Shown here: in pieces, positions 25,636 to 35,984 of the stretch
How positions within the stretch are numbered: the first letter of the stretch is position 1
How the letters are laid out: each line of letters starts with the position of its first letter
DNA from: Candidatus Termititenax sp.
GTDB taxonomy: Bacteria > Margulisbacteria > Riflemargulisbacteria > GWF2-35-9 > DYQY01
Direction: 5' to 3'
Assembly (NCBI GenBank): GCA_020719045.1
Contig: DYQY01000003.1
Span: 62,001 to 126,000 of the forward strand
DNA length: 64,000 nt
Position numbers and translations under genes: made by a program
The notes under the pieces: model-generated
What the model was told of the DNA's origin: nothing
Seen by the model: the letters and a program-made list of their open reading frames with translations, nothing else
Database searches by the model: none

Positions 25636-26764
25636 TACAGTGAGACCTAATATAGTGTCTTGCTTCTTTATCTACTTCAATTATCGTATCAAGTGAAGGA
25701 GCATTTATCCTTGAATGAGAACTCATAGCTCTATCTACCAGCTCTGTAATCTGCAAAAATGAACATTTTCCATTTAGGAACATAGCAACTGCTTCTTCGT
25801 TTGCGCTATTAAAGTAAGCAGGCAACGAACCACCTAATGCTCCTGCTTCATACGCTAAAGCCAAACCCTTAAATTTCTTTAAATCAGGTTCATAAAAATC
25901 TAGCTGCTTTCCGGCTAAAAGCAAATTACTATTCTGATATGACAATATTTCACCTCTACTAATTGCATAAAGTATCGGCATCCTCATGTCTGGTGCACTC
26001 ATCTGTGAAACCATCGCGCCATTTATATATTCGACCAGTCCATGAACTATGCTCTGTGGATGGATAACAACCTTTATTTTGTTATATTCAACTCCGAACA
26101 ACCAATGAGCCTCTATAACCTCAAGTCCTTTATTTATCATCGTTGCACTATCAATAGAAATCTTCTTACCCATAGACCAATTTGGATGTGCTAAAGCATC
26201 TGCAATACTAACTGTTGATAGTTCATCTCTATTCCAGAAAGGTCCTCCAGACGCAGTAAGAACAATGTTTTTTATATCCTTTTTTTGATAACCTCTCAAA
26301 CAAAGGGAAATAGCAACATGCTCGCTATCTATTGGATATAATGTTGTCTTTGATTTCTTAAGAGCTTCATTAACTAAATGACCAGCTGCAACTAAAACTT
26401 CTTTGGAAGCAATAGCTAAATCTTTACCTTTACTAATAACTTTCATGGTTGGCAAAAGAGCTGCGATACCTACTATAGAAACAACCGCCATATCATATTC
26501 ATCTATCTCAACTAAATCATTAAGCGCATTTTTTCCATCAAAGAATACTATTTTAGGGAACTCATTTTTAAGAGCAGTTACATCTATCTTCCCACTAACT
26601 GCTACATATAAAGGCGAATAAGCTACTATCTGTTTTTTGAGTAGCTTTACATTCTCATGGCAACTAATACCAACCAAACTAAACGTATCTTTGTTTTGAC
26701 TAATTACTTCAAGAGCTTGAACACCAATCGTACCAGTTGAGCCAAGGATAATAACCCTATTCAC
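25628..26764 (-). CDS. dxr: 1-deoxy-D-xylulose 5-phosphate reductoisomerase
   Basis: Second enzyme of the MEP isoprenoid pathway (DXP to 2-C-methyl-D-erythritol 4-phosphate, NADPH- and metal-dependent). The 378-residue protein has the NADPH-binding ILGSTGTIGVQALEVI at 5-20, ALASKE-type AIASKEVLVAAG, the metal site IDSEHVAI, ASGGPFW and HPNWSMGKKISIDSATM. It lies 1 base after cdsA and overlaps dprA. The conserved gene order supports the assignment, and it would supply precursors for UppS in the same block. Confidence 0.97.
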   Translation of the reverse strand: MNRVIILGSTGTIGVQALEVISQNKDTFSLVGISCHENVKLLKKQIVAYSPLYVAVSGKIDVTALKNEFPKIVFFDGKNALNDLVEIDEYDMAVVSIVGIAALLPTMKVISKGKDLAIASKEVLVAAGHLVNEALKKSKTTLYPIDSEHVAISLCLRGYQKKDIKNIVLTASGGPFWNRDELSTVSIADALAHPNWSMGKKISIDSATMINKGLEVIEAHWLFGVEYNKIKVVIHPQSIVHGLVEYINGAMVSQMSAPDMRMPILYAISRGEILSYQNSNLLLAGKQLDFYEPDLKKFKGLALAYEAGALGGSLPAYFNSANEEAVAMFLNGKCSFLQITELVDRAMSSHSRINAPSLDTIIEVDKEARHYIRSHCNG

Positions 26765-26765
26765 A

Positions 26766-27635
26766 TTAGGCTCCTAAAAAGTAAAGATAATAAAAAACTA
26801 TAGGTGCTAATAAAATAAAGCTATCAGCTCTATCCATTATTCCACCATGTCCAGGAAGGATATTACTTGAATCCTTAACGCCATAAGTTCTTTTAATAAG
26901 AGACTCATACAAATCTCCTGTTTGCCCTATAATACCAATAATCGCTCCTAGGATAATACTATGTGTTAATGGAAAACTTCCAATACTAGACAACATAATG
27001 CTTGATGCAACAACCGCAGCTAAAAATCCAGCTATAGCTCCTTCAGTTGACTTTTTAGGACTAATCTCTGACAACTCATGACGACCAAAAGACATTCCTA
27101 TTAGGTAAGCAGAAATATCCATTGCCCAAACTGTTAAGGCAAAATACAAAACCAAAGCTTTCCCGTGATAAAAGTTTCTTATTAAAACAAAAAATGATAA
27201 GCACCAACCTATGTAAAGAATAGCTCGAAAATTTACTAACTCCTTTTGCTTATAAAAAAGTAATTTCTTTGTATAAAGCTCGTATAAAGAAATTATTACA
27301 ACAGCAATTGATACACCAAAAGCTATTGGGTTTAGCCATATAAAAGACATTTCCTTAAAAAAAGCTAAAAATATAATAGTAATAACAACCGCATGACCAA
27401 CAAGATAAAATGTTCCATCAAAATTCTTATCCACCATATGCAAAAACTCATTAAGCATTAGTATTGCTAAAGCAATAACAAAAATCAGATAAGGAAGTCC
27501 TTCATAAAAAATAAAAGTTGGATCATTGATAAGCAAAACAGGGTTCATAATTAATATTACAAACGGAATAGTTACCGCTATAGTTACTAATCTTTTTAAT
27601 AATTTACCCAATGAAAACTTTCTAGTAAGAACCAT
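26766..27635 (-). CDS. cdsA: Phosphatidate cytidylyltransferase
   Basis: Makes CDP-diacylglycerol from phosphatidate and CTP at the inner membrane. The protein has 289 residues with about eight TM helices and the C-terminal CDP-diglyceride synthase signature (SPKKSTEGAIAG, then GDLYESLIKRTYGVKDS and LPGHGGIMDRADS). Its start overlaps the uppS stop by one base and it precedes dxr by one base, so all are in one operon. Confidence 0.96.
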   Translation of the reverse strand: MVLTRKFSLGKLLKRLVTIAVTIPFVILIMNPVLLINDPTFIFYEGLPYLIFVIALAILMLNEFLHMVDKNFDGTFYLVGHAVVITIIFLAFFKEMSFIWLNPIAFGVSIAVVIISLYELYTKKLLFYKQKELVNFRAILYIGWCLSFFVLIRNFYHGKALVLYFALTVWAMDISAYLIGMSFGRHELSEISPKKSTEGAIAGFLAAVVASSIMLSSIGSFPLTHSIILGAIIGIIGQTGDLYESLIKRTYGVKDSSNILPGHGGIMDRADSFILLAPIVFYYLYFLGA

Positions 27636-28318
27636 TAAAGCCCTCCAAACCTTCTTGCTCTACTATTATAATCATCAATAGCTTGCTGCAACAGCTCTTT
27701 GTTAAAATCTGGCCAATAAGCATCAGTAAACCATAGTTCAGAATAAGCTGCCTGCCAAAGCATAAAATTACTTAGCCTTTGCTCGCCACTTGTTCTAATT
27801 ATTAATTCTGGATCTGGGATACCACTTGTATATAATAACTGGCTAAATGACTCTCGCGTTACTTCTTTTCCTTCTTTTATCGCTTGGTTTATGGCCCTGA
27901 CAATCTCATCTTGAGAACCATAATTAAGCATTATATTCAACTGGTGATTAGAGTTATCAGCAGTAGCTTCCTCAGCTTTACGCATATTTTCCCTTAATTC
28001 ACTATTAAATGCACTCAAATCACCCAAGAACCGCAACCTGACGCCAACCTTCGCAAGTTTCTTTACCTCATTATGCAATGCTTGCAACAAAAGACCTTGA
28101 AGGAAACTGACCTCTTCTTCTGGTCTTTTCCAATTCTCTGTCGAAAACGCATACACAGATAAATATTTAACCCCTAAATCCTTGCAAGCGTTAATGGTTC
28201 TCTTAAGTGCTTCTCCACCTTCTTTGTGACCTGCAGTCCTTGGGAGCCCTCTCTCTTTTGCCCATCTTCCGTTTCCATCCATAATAATTGCAATATGTTC
28301 TGGAACTGAACTAGACAT
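27635..28318 (-). CDS. uppS: Undecaprenyl diphosphate synthase
   Basis: Condenses isopentenyl units on farnesyl diphosphate to make the cell-wall lipid carrier. The 227-residue protein shows IMDGNGRWAKERGLPRTAGH (Mg and diphosphate site), YLSVYAFSTENWKRP, LNIMLNYGSQDEI, LIIRTSGEQRLSNFMLWQ and ELWFTDAYWPDF, all family hallmarks. Single-base overlaps join it to frr and cdsA. Confidence 0.97.
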   Translation of the reverse strand: MSSSVPEHIAIIMDGNGRWAKERGLPRTAGHKEGGEALKRTINACKDLGVKYLSVYAFSTENWKRPEEEVSFLQGLLLQALHNEVKKLAKVGVRLRFLGDLSAFNSELRENMRKAEEATADNSNHQLNIMLNYGSQDEIVRAINQAIKEGKEVTRESFSQLLYTSGIPDPELIIRTSGEQRLSNFMLWQAAYSELWFTDAYWPDFNKELLQQAIDDYNSRARRFGGL

Positions 28319-28851
28319 TATATTTCCATTATTTCCTTCTCTTTATGTTTCAAAAGTTCATCAACTTCTTTAATAAACTTATCAGTTACTACTTGAACTT
28401 CATTCTCAGATCTTTTCTTAGCGTCATCGCCTAAGTCGTCATCCTTTTTTACTTTTTCAAGCTGATCTCTACGAATGTTTCTAATGGCTACTCTTGCTTC
28501 TTCTGCCATCTTCTTAACTGACTTATCCAGTTCTAGCCTTCTCTCTTCTGTTAAAGGAGGTATTGCTAATCGAATATTCACACCATCGTTATTTGGGTTT
28601 AGCCCCAAAGATGCCTTAACCAAGGCTCGTTCAACGTCACCTAATGTTCCTCTATCAAATGGAGTAACAATAATAACGTTAGAATCCTGAACGTGCATTG
28701 TTGCTACCTGTTTAATTGGTAAAGTAGAACCATACACCTCAACAACTACTCTATTAAGAATATCAGGATTTGCTCTTCCTGTTCTAACGGTAGCAAAGTT
28801 ATTCTGTAAACTTTCTATTGCTTTAGTCATTCTTTGATTAATTTCACTCAT
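28318..28851 (-). CDS. frr: Ribosome recycling factor
   Basis: Splits post-termination ribosomes together with EF-G. The 177-residue protein is slightly shorter than the usual 185, with the diagnostic FATVRTGRANPDILNRVVVEVYG, LPIKQVATM, IRLAIPPLTEERR and long coiled-coil helices at both ends. It lies 9 bases downstream of pyrH and overlaps uppS by one base. Confidence 0.97.
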   Translation of the reverse strand: MSEINQRMTKAIESLQNNFATVRTGRANPDILNRVVVEVYGSTLPIKQVATMHVQDSNVIIVTPFDRGTLGDVERALVKASLGLNPNNDGVNIRLAIPPLTEERRLELDKSVKKMAEEARVAIRNIRRDQLEKVKKDDDLGDDAKKRSENEVQVVTDKFIKEVDELLKHKEKEIMEI

Positions 28852-28860
28852 TTTTTCCTC

Positions 28861-29574
<714 letters not shown>

Positions 29575-29617
29575 TTACATAAAACTCCTATCTTCATTTT
29601 TCCTAACTAAAATTATT

Positions 29618-29656
29618 GCAAAAAATAGTGAAAAGGGAAAGAGGCTCCACTATTTT
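29618..29656 (-). terminator. Probable Rho-independent terminator at the end of polA
   Basis: On the minus strand AAAATAGTG (29656-29648) pairs with CACTATTTT (29630-29622), with a 17-base loop, followed by T residues. The left arm contains the polA stop codon. It separates the polA unit from pyrH. Confidence 0.55.
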
Positions 29657-32331
29657 GCCTCTAACCAATTATGTGCCTTTGAGGCATTTACAACTAACGG
29701 CACGTCTAATTTATAAGAGTTCTCCATTGCGGCAACAATAATTTTCGTTAATTCATCAGCTTGTTCTTCCTTAACTTCAACAACTAATTCATCATGCACC
29801 TGAAGCAACACTTTTGCATCAAACTCACTAATCACCTTATCTAAATCAATCATGGCAAGCTTAATAATATCAGCAGCTAATCCCTGCATAGGATAGTTAA
29901 TTATCACTCTCGTAAGTGCGATTTGCTCACGTTTAGAAGCTGTGGCAAACTCCTTAAAGTTTCTCTTTCTTCCATACAAAGTAGAAATATAGCCATGTTC
30001 TATCACAAAATTTGGCGCTGACTCCATATAAATTTTAATTCCAGGAAACTTATAAAAATAAAGGTCTATTTGATGCTGAGCTTCCTTAATATCAATCCCT
30101 AATCTATAAGACATCTTGAATGCACCCATGCCATAAGCGAGCCCAAAGTTAATCTCTTTTGCTTTTCGTCTCATTTCAGAAGTAACGCCCTCTAACGAAA
30201 CTCCAAAAACCTCTGCAGCCGTTGCACTATGGATATCCAGACCTTTTCTAAATGCGTCTCTTAACTTCTCGTCCTTACTTATGTGCGCCAAAATTCTAAG
30301 CTCTATCTGTGAGTAGTCAGCAATAACCAAGGTGTACCCTGGCTTTGCAACAAAGGCTCCTCGAATCTTACTGCCTATATCTCCTCTTATTGGAATGTTC
30401 TGTAGGTTAGGATTACTGCTACTTAATCTTCCTGTTGCTGCAACTGTTGAATTAAATGTTGTATGCAATCTACCTGAACTATCCGTAAGTTTTGGCAATG
30501 TATCTACATAAGTATTAAGAAGTTTGCTAAGTTGCCTATACTCAATTAACTTATTAGCTATTTCATATCTTCCAGCTAATTCCTCAAGCACATCCACATT
30601 GGTACTAAAACCTGTTTTAATTTTTTTGGAGGTTGGAAGTTGTAACTTATCATACAAAATCTCCTGCAGTTGCTTGTTTGAGTTAATATTAAACTGTTCG
30701 CCAGCTAAGGCATATATTTGCTTTTCTATTTCAGTTAACTCATGATGCAATTCTTCTGACATTTTATTTAAATAATTTTTATCAAGAAGAATTCCTTCTT
30801 TTTCCATTTTATAAAGAATCTCAATTAAAGGCAGCTCCATCTCATTATAGATAAATAACAAATCCTCTTCTTTAAGCTTTGAAGCTAATTTAGTTTTTAA
30901 TCTAAGAATAGCATCTCCCCTTGAATCTAAGTACTGGATGGCTTTATCAGCAGATATCTCACAAAAATGGAATTTCTTATTCTTTGATAAAAGTTCCTTC
31001 TTTGTTTCAACTTCTTCACCCAAATGAACACTAAGCATCTTCTCAACATCACGATTACTTCTTTCAGGCTCAGCTAAATAATCCATAATAGAGATATCAT
31101 CATAAGAACCAGCAAGCTGAATTCCATCTGTATCTAAATAATGCATTAATCTTTTAACGTCATTTACATTCTTATGTACTTTCAACTCGAACAATCCCTT
31201 TAAGCTTGTTGGCTTGGCAGATTGCTCCAAAGCAAACATAGGACCAAAAGGGTTACTATCGACAGCTGACAGATTTCCTGATGCAAAAGCCAAAGGAATA
31301 ACAAACACTTTCCCAGATATTGTTGAAACGCTGAGACCAACTAATTCATTAGTTCTATCATCATATTCACAATAAACACCTATTTCTTTTTCACTGCCAA
31401 GCAAAGCAATTGCCCTGTTAAGCTTATCTTCACTATCAACAACCTCTGTACTAACTTCCCTTGAAACTCTCACAACATTCTCAACACCAAGGAATCTTTT
31501 AATTAAACTATTTAATTCATACTTTCGTAAAAACGCTAATAGCTTTTCATTGTCCATTATTGTATTAACAGCGCTAGTCTCGATATCTAAGGAAATATTA
31601 ATTGTAACTAATTGCTTGCTTAAGAAAGCATTATCTTTATCGTTAATTAACTTCTCCTGAAGCTTGCCATGAATCTTATCTATGTTTTCATACACTCCTT
31701 CGATTGTTTTATAGTCTTGAAGAAGCTTGATTGCCGTCTTTTCCCCAATACCCTTCACACCTGGAATATTATCTGAGTTATCTCCCATAAGCGCTTTCAT
31801 ATCTATCATCTGCTCAACAGTTAAGCCATATCGTTCAAAAACCTGCTCTGGACCGTATTCCTCTATCTCGGAAATGCCCTTTCTTGTTAAAAGCACATGA
31901 ATGTCGTCTGAAACAACCTGAAAGGAATCCTTATCGCCAGTAACAATATAAGGAGCTATTCCCTCTCTGCTAAGCTTCTTTGCAAGAGACCCAATAACAT
32001 CATCAGCCTCATATCCTGGCAACTGCACTAGTGCTAAGCCTAGCTCTCTTACAAACTCTTTAATAATTGGAATCTGACTAATAAACTCTTCAGGTGGTTT
32101 CTCCCTGTTAGCCTTGTATTCTTTGTACATTTCATGCCGAAATGTTGGTTGTGGCAAATCAAACGCTACATATATCTGATCCGGCTCATGGTTTTTAATT
32201 ATCTGCATTACCATACTAATAAAACCAAATAAAGCATTTGTCGGTTGACCATCTTTTGTAGTCAGTCCACCTACCGCAAAAAAAGCTCGATAGGCTATAC
32301 TGTGACCATCAATTATAAGTGCTTTTTTCAC
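29650..32331 (-). CDS. polA: DNA polymerase I
   Basis: 893 residues with three domains: 5'-3' exonuclease (1 to about 290, DGHSIAYRAFFAV, GDKDSFQVV, GDNSDNIPGVKGIGEKTA), a 3'-5' exonuclease-like domain (about 300-490) and the family A polymerase (about 500-893: ADYSQIELRILAHIS, RRKAKEINFGLAYGMG, LLQVHDELVVEV). In the proofreading domain the first motif reads GVYCEYDD where active enzymes have DTE, and the second reads HKNVNDVKR; the domain is probably inactive, as in several bacterial Pol I enzymes. The start is GTG, overlapping the stop of the upstream tautomerase gene by 4 bases. Confidence 0.97.
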   Translation of the reverse strand: MKKALIIDGHSIAYRAFFAVGGLTTKDGQPTNALFGFISMVMQIIKNHEPDQIYVAFDLPQPTFRHEMYKEYKANREKPPEEFISQIPIIKEFVRELGLALVQLPGYEADDVIGSLAKKLSREGIAPYIVTGDKDSFQVVSDDIHVLLTRKGISEIEEYGPEQVFERYGLTVEQMIDMKALMGDNSDNIPGVKGIGEKTAIKLLQDYKTIEGVYENIDKIHGKLQEKLINDKDNAFLSKQLVTINISLDIETSAVNTIMDNEKLLAFLRKYELNSLIKRFLGVENVVRVSREVSTEVVDSEDKLNRAIALLGSEKEIGVYCEYDDRTNELVGLSVSTISGKVFVIPLAFASGNLSAVDSNPFGPMFALEQSAKPTSLKGLFELKVHKNVNDVKRLMHYLDTDGIQLAGSYDDISIMDYLAEPERSNRDVEKMLSVHLGEEVETKKELLSKNKKFHFCEISADKAIQYLDSRGDAILRLKTKLASKLKEEDLLFIYNEMELPLIEILYKMEKEGILLDKNYLNKMSEELHHELTEIEKQIYALAGEQFNINSNKQLQEILYDKLQLPTSKKIKTGFSTNVDVLEELAGRYEIANKLIEYRQLSKLLNTYVDTLPKLTDSSGRLHTTFNSTVAATGRLSSSNPNLQNIPIRGDIGSKIRGAFVAKPGYTLVIADYSQIELRILAHISKDEKLRDAFRKGLDIHSATAAEVFGVSLEGVTSEMRRKAKEINFGLAYGMGAFKMSYRLGIDIKEAQHQIDLYFYKFPGIKIYMESAPNFVIEHGYISTLYGRKRNFKEFATASKREQIALTRVIINYPMQGLAADIIKLAMIDLDKVISEFDAKVLLQVHDELVVEVKEEQADELTKIIVAAMENSYKLDVPLVVNASKAHNWLEAK

Positions 32332-32507
32332 GCTAGTAGTTTGTCACCTTTAGCAATATTTTCATGGTCTACTTCATCAAAGAAAATAAGAACAGAGTCC
32401 TTTGGTTTCCCTGCGTTTTTTTCTAAGGATACACAAACATCTTCAGCAATTTTTTGTTTTTGATTTTTTGAAAGCTTGCCAGCTACTCTTATGTTTACAT
32501 ATGGCAT
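32328..32507 (-). CDS. 4-oxalocrotonate tautomerase-like protein
   Basis: A 59-residue gene read from the minus strand: it begins MPYVNIRVAGKLSKNQKQKI and ends NIAKGDKLLA. Pro2 immediately after Met (the catalytic Pro1 of the mature enzyme), the VNIRVAGKLS strand, KQKIAEDV helix and SVLIFFDEVDHENIAKGDK match the small tautomerase family in length and order. GGAGG lies 6 bases before the ATG, and the TGA overlaps the GTG start of polA by 4 bases. Substrate unknown; the translational link to polA is unexpected. Confidence 0.85.
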   Translation of the reverse strand: MPYVNIRVAGKLSKNQKQKIAEDVCVSLEKNAGKPKDSVLIFFDEVDHENIAKGDKLLA

Positions 32508-32584
32508 TTTAAACCTCCATTTTTATTTATCATTATAACACTAAGACATGTTTGTTTGGCTTTAGTAATTTTGAAATAATAGTA

Positions 32585-32590
32585 TATAAT
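32585..32590 (+). promoter_or_regulatory. -10 element, probable leaderless promoter
   Basis: TATAAT followed by 6 bases and the ATG at 32597. There is no ribosome binding site and no convincing -35 element. Confidence 0.5.
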
Positions 32591-32596
32591 AAGCGC

Positions 32597-33349
32597 ATGT
32601 TAAAAAAGATACCTTGGCAAATATCGTTAGGCATACTTCTAATCATTTCTTCCTTTATGCTCTATTCATTACACTATTCCATTTTTCGTGATGCGAAGCA
32701 TATCTTCATATATTTAATTGGTGACCTTGCCTTTCTTCCTCTAGAAGTCTTGATTGTATCAATAATCATTAACCAAGTACTTAATAATAGAGAAAAAAAA
32801 GATAAACTACATAAGCTCAACATGGTAATTGGTGCTTTTTTCACAGAAATTGGCTCTGAACTAATGTACAGAATTGCTCAACTAGACTCAGATAAGAGTT
32901 GGTTACAGAAAACCTTTGAACACGAAAAAGAATGGTCATATCTAGAGCTAACCAGAATAGAGAAAGAACTTAAGAGCCATAAGTGTAAACTTGAATACGA
33001 TGGCACCAAGATACAGGATCTAAAAGAATTCCTTGATTCAAAACGAGAATTCTTACTAAACTTACTAAGCAATCAAAATCTCCTCGATCATAACAGGTTC
33101 ACTTCTCTTATTTGGTCGGTCTTTCACACAACCGAAGAACTGCTTAGACGAAAAAATCTCACTAAGAATTCTCTTGAAGACCAAAAACACATTCTTGCGG
33201 ATATTCAAAGAGGCTATAAGTTAATAATAATCGAATGGGTGGCATATCTAAAACACCTTCAAGTAGATTATCCATATTTATTTAAATTTGAATTAAGAGC
33301 AAACCCTTTTAAAGATAGACTTTGTAACGAAAAATACTGTTTAGACTAA
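32597..33349 (+). CDS. Conserved two-TM membrane protein with cytoplasmic helical domain
   Basis: Protein of 250 residues from the ATG at 32597. Two TM helices (QISLGILLIISSFMLYSL and IYLIGDLAFLPLEVLIVSII) are followed by NREKKDKLHKLNMVIGAFFTEIGSEL and a long charged helical domain. I recall similar proteins with the DLAFLPLEV and KLNMVIGxFFxExG motifs in many bacteria and archaea, all uncharacterised. The start is chosen because TATAAT ends 6 bases upstream; an in-frame ATG at 32552 lies before that promoter. Confidence 0.7.
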   Translation: MLKKIPWQISLGILLIISSFMLYSLHYSIFRDAKHIFIYLIGDLAFLPLEVLIVSIIINQVLNNREKKDKLHKLNMVIGAFFTEIGSELMYRIAQLDSDKSWLQKTFEHEKEWSYLELTRIEKELKSHKCKLEYDGTKIQDLKEFLDSKREFLLNLLSNQNLLDHNRFTSLIWSVFHTTEELLRRKNLTKNSLEDQKHILADIQRGYKLIIIEWVAYLKHLQVDYPYLFKFELRANPFKDRLCNEKYCLD

Positions 33350-33350
33350 T

Positions 33351-34883
33351 CTATATTTCCTTAAGATTCCCTATTTCTTTAATGCCAAACATTCTTTTAT
33401 AGGTAACCTCAGCACTAATCATACACATTGGAAGACCAATACCTGGGTTAGTATTTGCACCAACATAAAATAGATTTTTGACTTTCTTGCTAAAGTTATT
33501 AGGTCTCATAGAAGCACTTTGCCAAAGAGTATGAGCTAGGCCCAGTGCTGTACCCTTATAACTATTATACTTCTTCTTAAAATCTTCTATACAAAATATT
33601 TCTTGATACTCTATTCTCTTAGCGAGGTCTTTTATTCCCATTGTTGATTCAATCATTTTAATAATTTTTTCTGCATAACCTTTTAGTTGTCCTTTACTAT
33701 AAATCATTCCTGCTGCAATAGGTACAAATACAAATAAATTCTCCTTACCCTCAGGGGCCATTTTGGGATCTATTTTATTTGGATTACAAACATAAAAGGA
33801 TGGATCCATTGGCCATATTGGTTTCTTAAAAATCTGCTCGAAATTCTTTTCCCAATCAAATGAAAAATATAAATTATGATGCGTAAGTTCTGGAATCTCA
33901 CCATCAACCCCAAGATACAATATAAGACCTGACGGAGCTAATACCTTTTTATCCCAATACTTCTGTGGATAGGTTTGATATTTCTTCTTTAGCATGGTTG
34001 TTTCTACGTGCGCCATATCTGCATTGCAAACAACTTCATCAGCTCTAATAAAATGACCATTCTCAAGCCTTACCCCTTGAGCATAACCACTCTCAACGAT
34101 AATCTCTTCCACCGCTAACCCATTATAATAGCTAACGCCAAGCTTCCGACCAATTCGCTCAAGAGCCTCTACAAGTTTATATATTCCACCCATCGGATAA
34201 TAAACACCCTGATTAAAATCTACATGAGACATTATCTTATAAAGCGCTGGAGTATTATAAGGAGATCCTCCTAAGAAAACTAACTGATACTCAAGTAGCT
34301 TTTGCAAATCCCTGTTCTTAAAGAATTTCTTTATATATTCATCCATTGACTTAAACAAAGAGAATTTTTTAGCACTTTTTATTACCTTGTAATTCAAAAA
34401 ATCAAACAAACTATCATAATTACGATAAACAAACTCTTCCATTGCAATACCATATTGTTCTTCTGCTTTAGCTAAATAATCTTCCAGCTTTGCAAAGCTA
34501 TTTGGCTCAAAACTTTCGAAAACTTCTTTAAGCTTTTCCCTATTAGTGAAAATATCTTTATTGTACTTTTTACCAGAATCAAAAAAAACTCTGTATGATG
34601 GTTCAAGCTTAACTAAATCAAGGTGGTCCTCTATCTTTTCATCAATTAATTTAAAAAAATGTTCAAAAACCTCTGGTATTAAATACCAAGAAGGCCCCAT
34701 ATCAAAAGAATAACCTTTTTCTTCAAGCAGGTTACATCTTCCACCTAATCGCTCTTCCTTTTCATAGAGAGCAACCTCATAGCCCTTTTTGGCTAACAAG
34801 CAAGACATTGATAACCCGCCAATACCACCACCAACAATAATAACTTTTTTGCTCAAAATAAACTCCTTATTTGATAGCTCCAT
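33351..34883 (-). CDS. Phytoene desaturase-like (CrtI family) FAD oxidoreductase
   Basis: Flavoprotein of 510 residues. The N-terminal dinucleotide fold VIIVGGGIGGLSMSCLLAKKGYEVALYEK continues into RLGGRC and FDMGPSWYLIP, both CrtI-type. The C-terminal FAD motif is NLFYVGANTNPGIGLPMCMISAE. Such enzymes desaturate or oxidise carotenoids; no phytoene synthase gene is in the window, so the substrate is open. The ATG at 34883 has AGAGG 4 bases upstream, but a TTG at 34856 with AAGGAG 6 bases upstream would also fit and would start at SKKVIIVGGG. Confidence 0.88.
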   Translation of the reverse strand: MELSNKEFILSKKVIIVGGGIGGLSMSCLLAKKGYEVALYEKEERLGGRCNLLEEKGYSFDMGPSWYLIPEVFEHFFKLIDEKIEDHLDLVKLEPSYRVFFDSGKKYNKDIFTNREKLKEVFESFEPNSFAKLEDYLAKAEEQYGIAMEEFVYRNYDSLFDFLNYKVIKSAKKFSLFKSMDEYIKKFFKNRDLQKLLEYQLVFLGGSPYNTPALYKIMSHVDFNQGVYYPMGGIYKLVEALERIGRKLGVSYYNGLAVEEIIVESGYAQGVRLENGHFIRADEVVCNADMAHVETTMLKKKYQTYPQKYWDKKVLAPSGLILYLGVDGEIPELTHHNLYFSFDWEKNFEQIFKKPIWPMDPSFYVCNPNKIDPKMAPEGKENLFVFVPIAAGMIYSKGQLKGYAEKIIKMIESTMGIKDLAKRIEYQEIFCIEDFKKKYNSYKGTALGLAHTLWQSASMRPNNFSKKVKNLFYVGANTNPGIGLPMCMISAEVTYKRMFGIKEIGNLKEI

Positions 34884-34973
34884 GATACCTCTAATTACTA
34901 CATTATTCTAGCCACTATAAGTTCCACCACTATAGCAAACGCCCATCCAAAAATAATGCGAATATTTTAGTGC

Positions 34974-34979
34974 TATAAT
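34974..34979 (+). promoter_or_regulatory. -10 element, probable leaderless promoter of srkA
   Basis: TATAAT, then 6 bases, then the ATG at 34986. No Shine-Dalgarno sequence and no clear -35. Confidence 0.5.
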
Positions 34980-34985
34980 TGCAAA

Positions 34986-35945
34986 ATGCAAGACCCATGG
35001 GAATCACTATCGTTTGACTCAATACTAACTCAAACAGAGAACGTAACTGGGCTCAAGTTATCTAATTTGGTAGTGCAGAGAAACAGTTACATTAACCGAG
35101 TCTATGAGCTATCTGTTAAAAACAGTGAACAAAAATTAATAGTTAAATTCTATCGACCAGGTCGTTGGACAAGCCCTATGATTCAAGAAGAACATTCGTT
35201 TTTATTTCAGCTTCTTGATGCTGAGCTCCCAGTAATAGCACCTATTCATTTCAATGAAAAAACACTTTTCAGCTTTGAGAATATCAATTTTGCAATTTTT
35301 GAAAAAAAAGGTGGTAGAGCAATTGATGAGCTAAGCAAAGAGAGCTGGAATTTAGCTGGAAGACTGCTTGGTAGAATTCATCTTATTGGAAAAACTATTC
35401 ACAACTCCAAACGTGTTATCTGGTCACCAGAAAAGACTACTAATAAAACGCTCAAATTTCTAATTGAAAATAACTTTGTTCCGCCAGCATATGTCGCACC
35501 GCTAAATACTGTGAATAATTTCTTTATGCAAATGTCAGCTAACTTATTTAAAAATGAACACCTTCACCTTATACATGGTGATTGCCACTTAGGTAACCTT
35601 ATTCATCGTCCAGGAGAAGGAATGTATATTGTAGACTTCGATGACATGTGTGTAGGTCCTGCTGTTCAAGACCTTTGGATGCTACTTCCAGGCAAACCTG
35701 AACAATGCGAACAAGAAATCAATTGGTTTCTTGAAGGATATGAGGTCTTTAATGAATTCAATATTGGCTCTCTTCAGCTTATACCAATGCTTAAGGTAAT
35801 GAGAATGATTCACTTTGCAGGATGGTGTGCCTTACAGTCAAACGACCTTAGCTTTAAGAAGCATTTTCCTGATTGGGGAAGCACCCAATATTGGAACCAA
35901 CTTATACGAGAGATTCAAGAGAACGTTTATTCGTCTGAAGAATAA
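34986..35945 (+). CDS. srkA: Stress response kinase A (SrkA/YihE-like)
   Basis: Ser/Thr protein kinase of the APH fold, 319 residues. Family-specific text includes NRVYEL, LIVKFYRPGRWTSPMIQEEHSFLFQL and PVIAPIHF. The catalytic loop is LIHGDCHLGNLIHR and the metal-binding Asp pair is in VDFDDMCVGPAVQDLWML. In E. coli the protein protects against programmed death under envelope and oxidative stress. The start follows a -10 element by 6 bases. engB follows after 39 bases with its own promoter. Confidence 0.9.
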   Translation: MQDPWESLSFDSILTQTENVTGLKLSNLVVQRNSYINRVYELSVKNSEQKLIVKFYRPGRWTSPMIQEEHSFLFQLLDAELPVIAPIHFNEKTLFSFENINFAIFEKKGGRAIDELSKESWNLAGRLLGRIHLIGKTIHNSKRVIWSPEKTTNKTLKFLIENNFVPPAYVAPLNTVNNFFMQMSANLFKNEHLHLIHGDCHLGNLIHRPGEGMYIVDFDDMCVGPAVQDLWMLLPGKPEQCEQEINWFLEGYEVFNEFNIGSLQLIPMLKVMRMIHFAGWCALQSNDLSFKKHFPDWGSTQYWNQLIREIQENVYSSEE

Positions 35946-35972
35946 ATAATTTTCCCAAGACTTTTTATCTGA

Positions 35973-35978
35973 TATGAT
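35973..35978 (+). promoter_or_regulatory. -10 element, probable leaderless promoter of engB
   Basis: TATGAT, then 6 bases, then ATG at 35985. A weak -35-like TTTCCC lies 16 bases upstream (35951-35956). Confidence 0.45.
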
Positions 35979-35984
35979 GACAAT

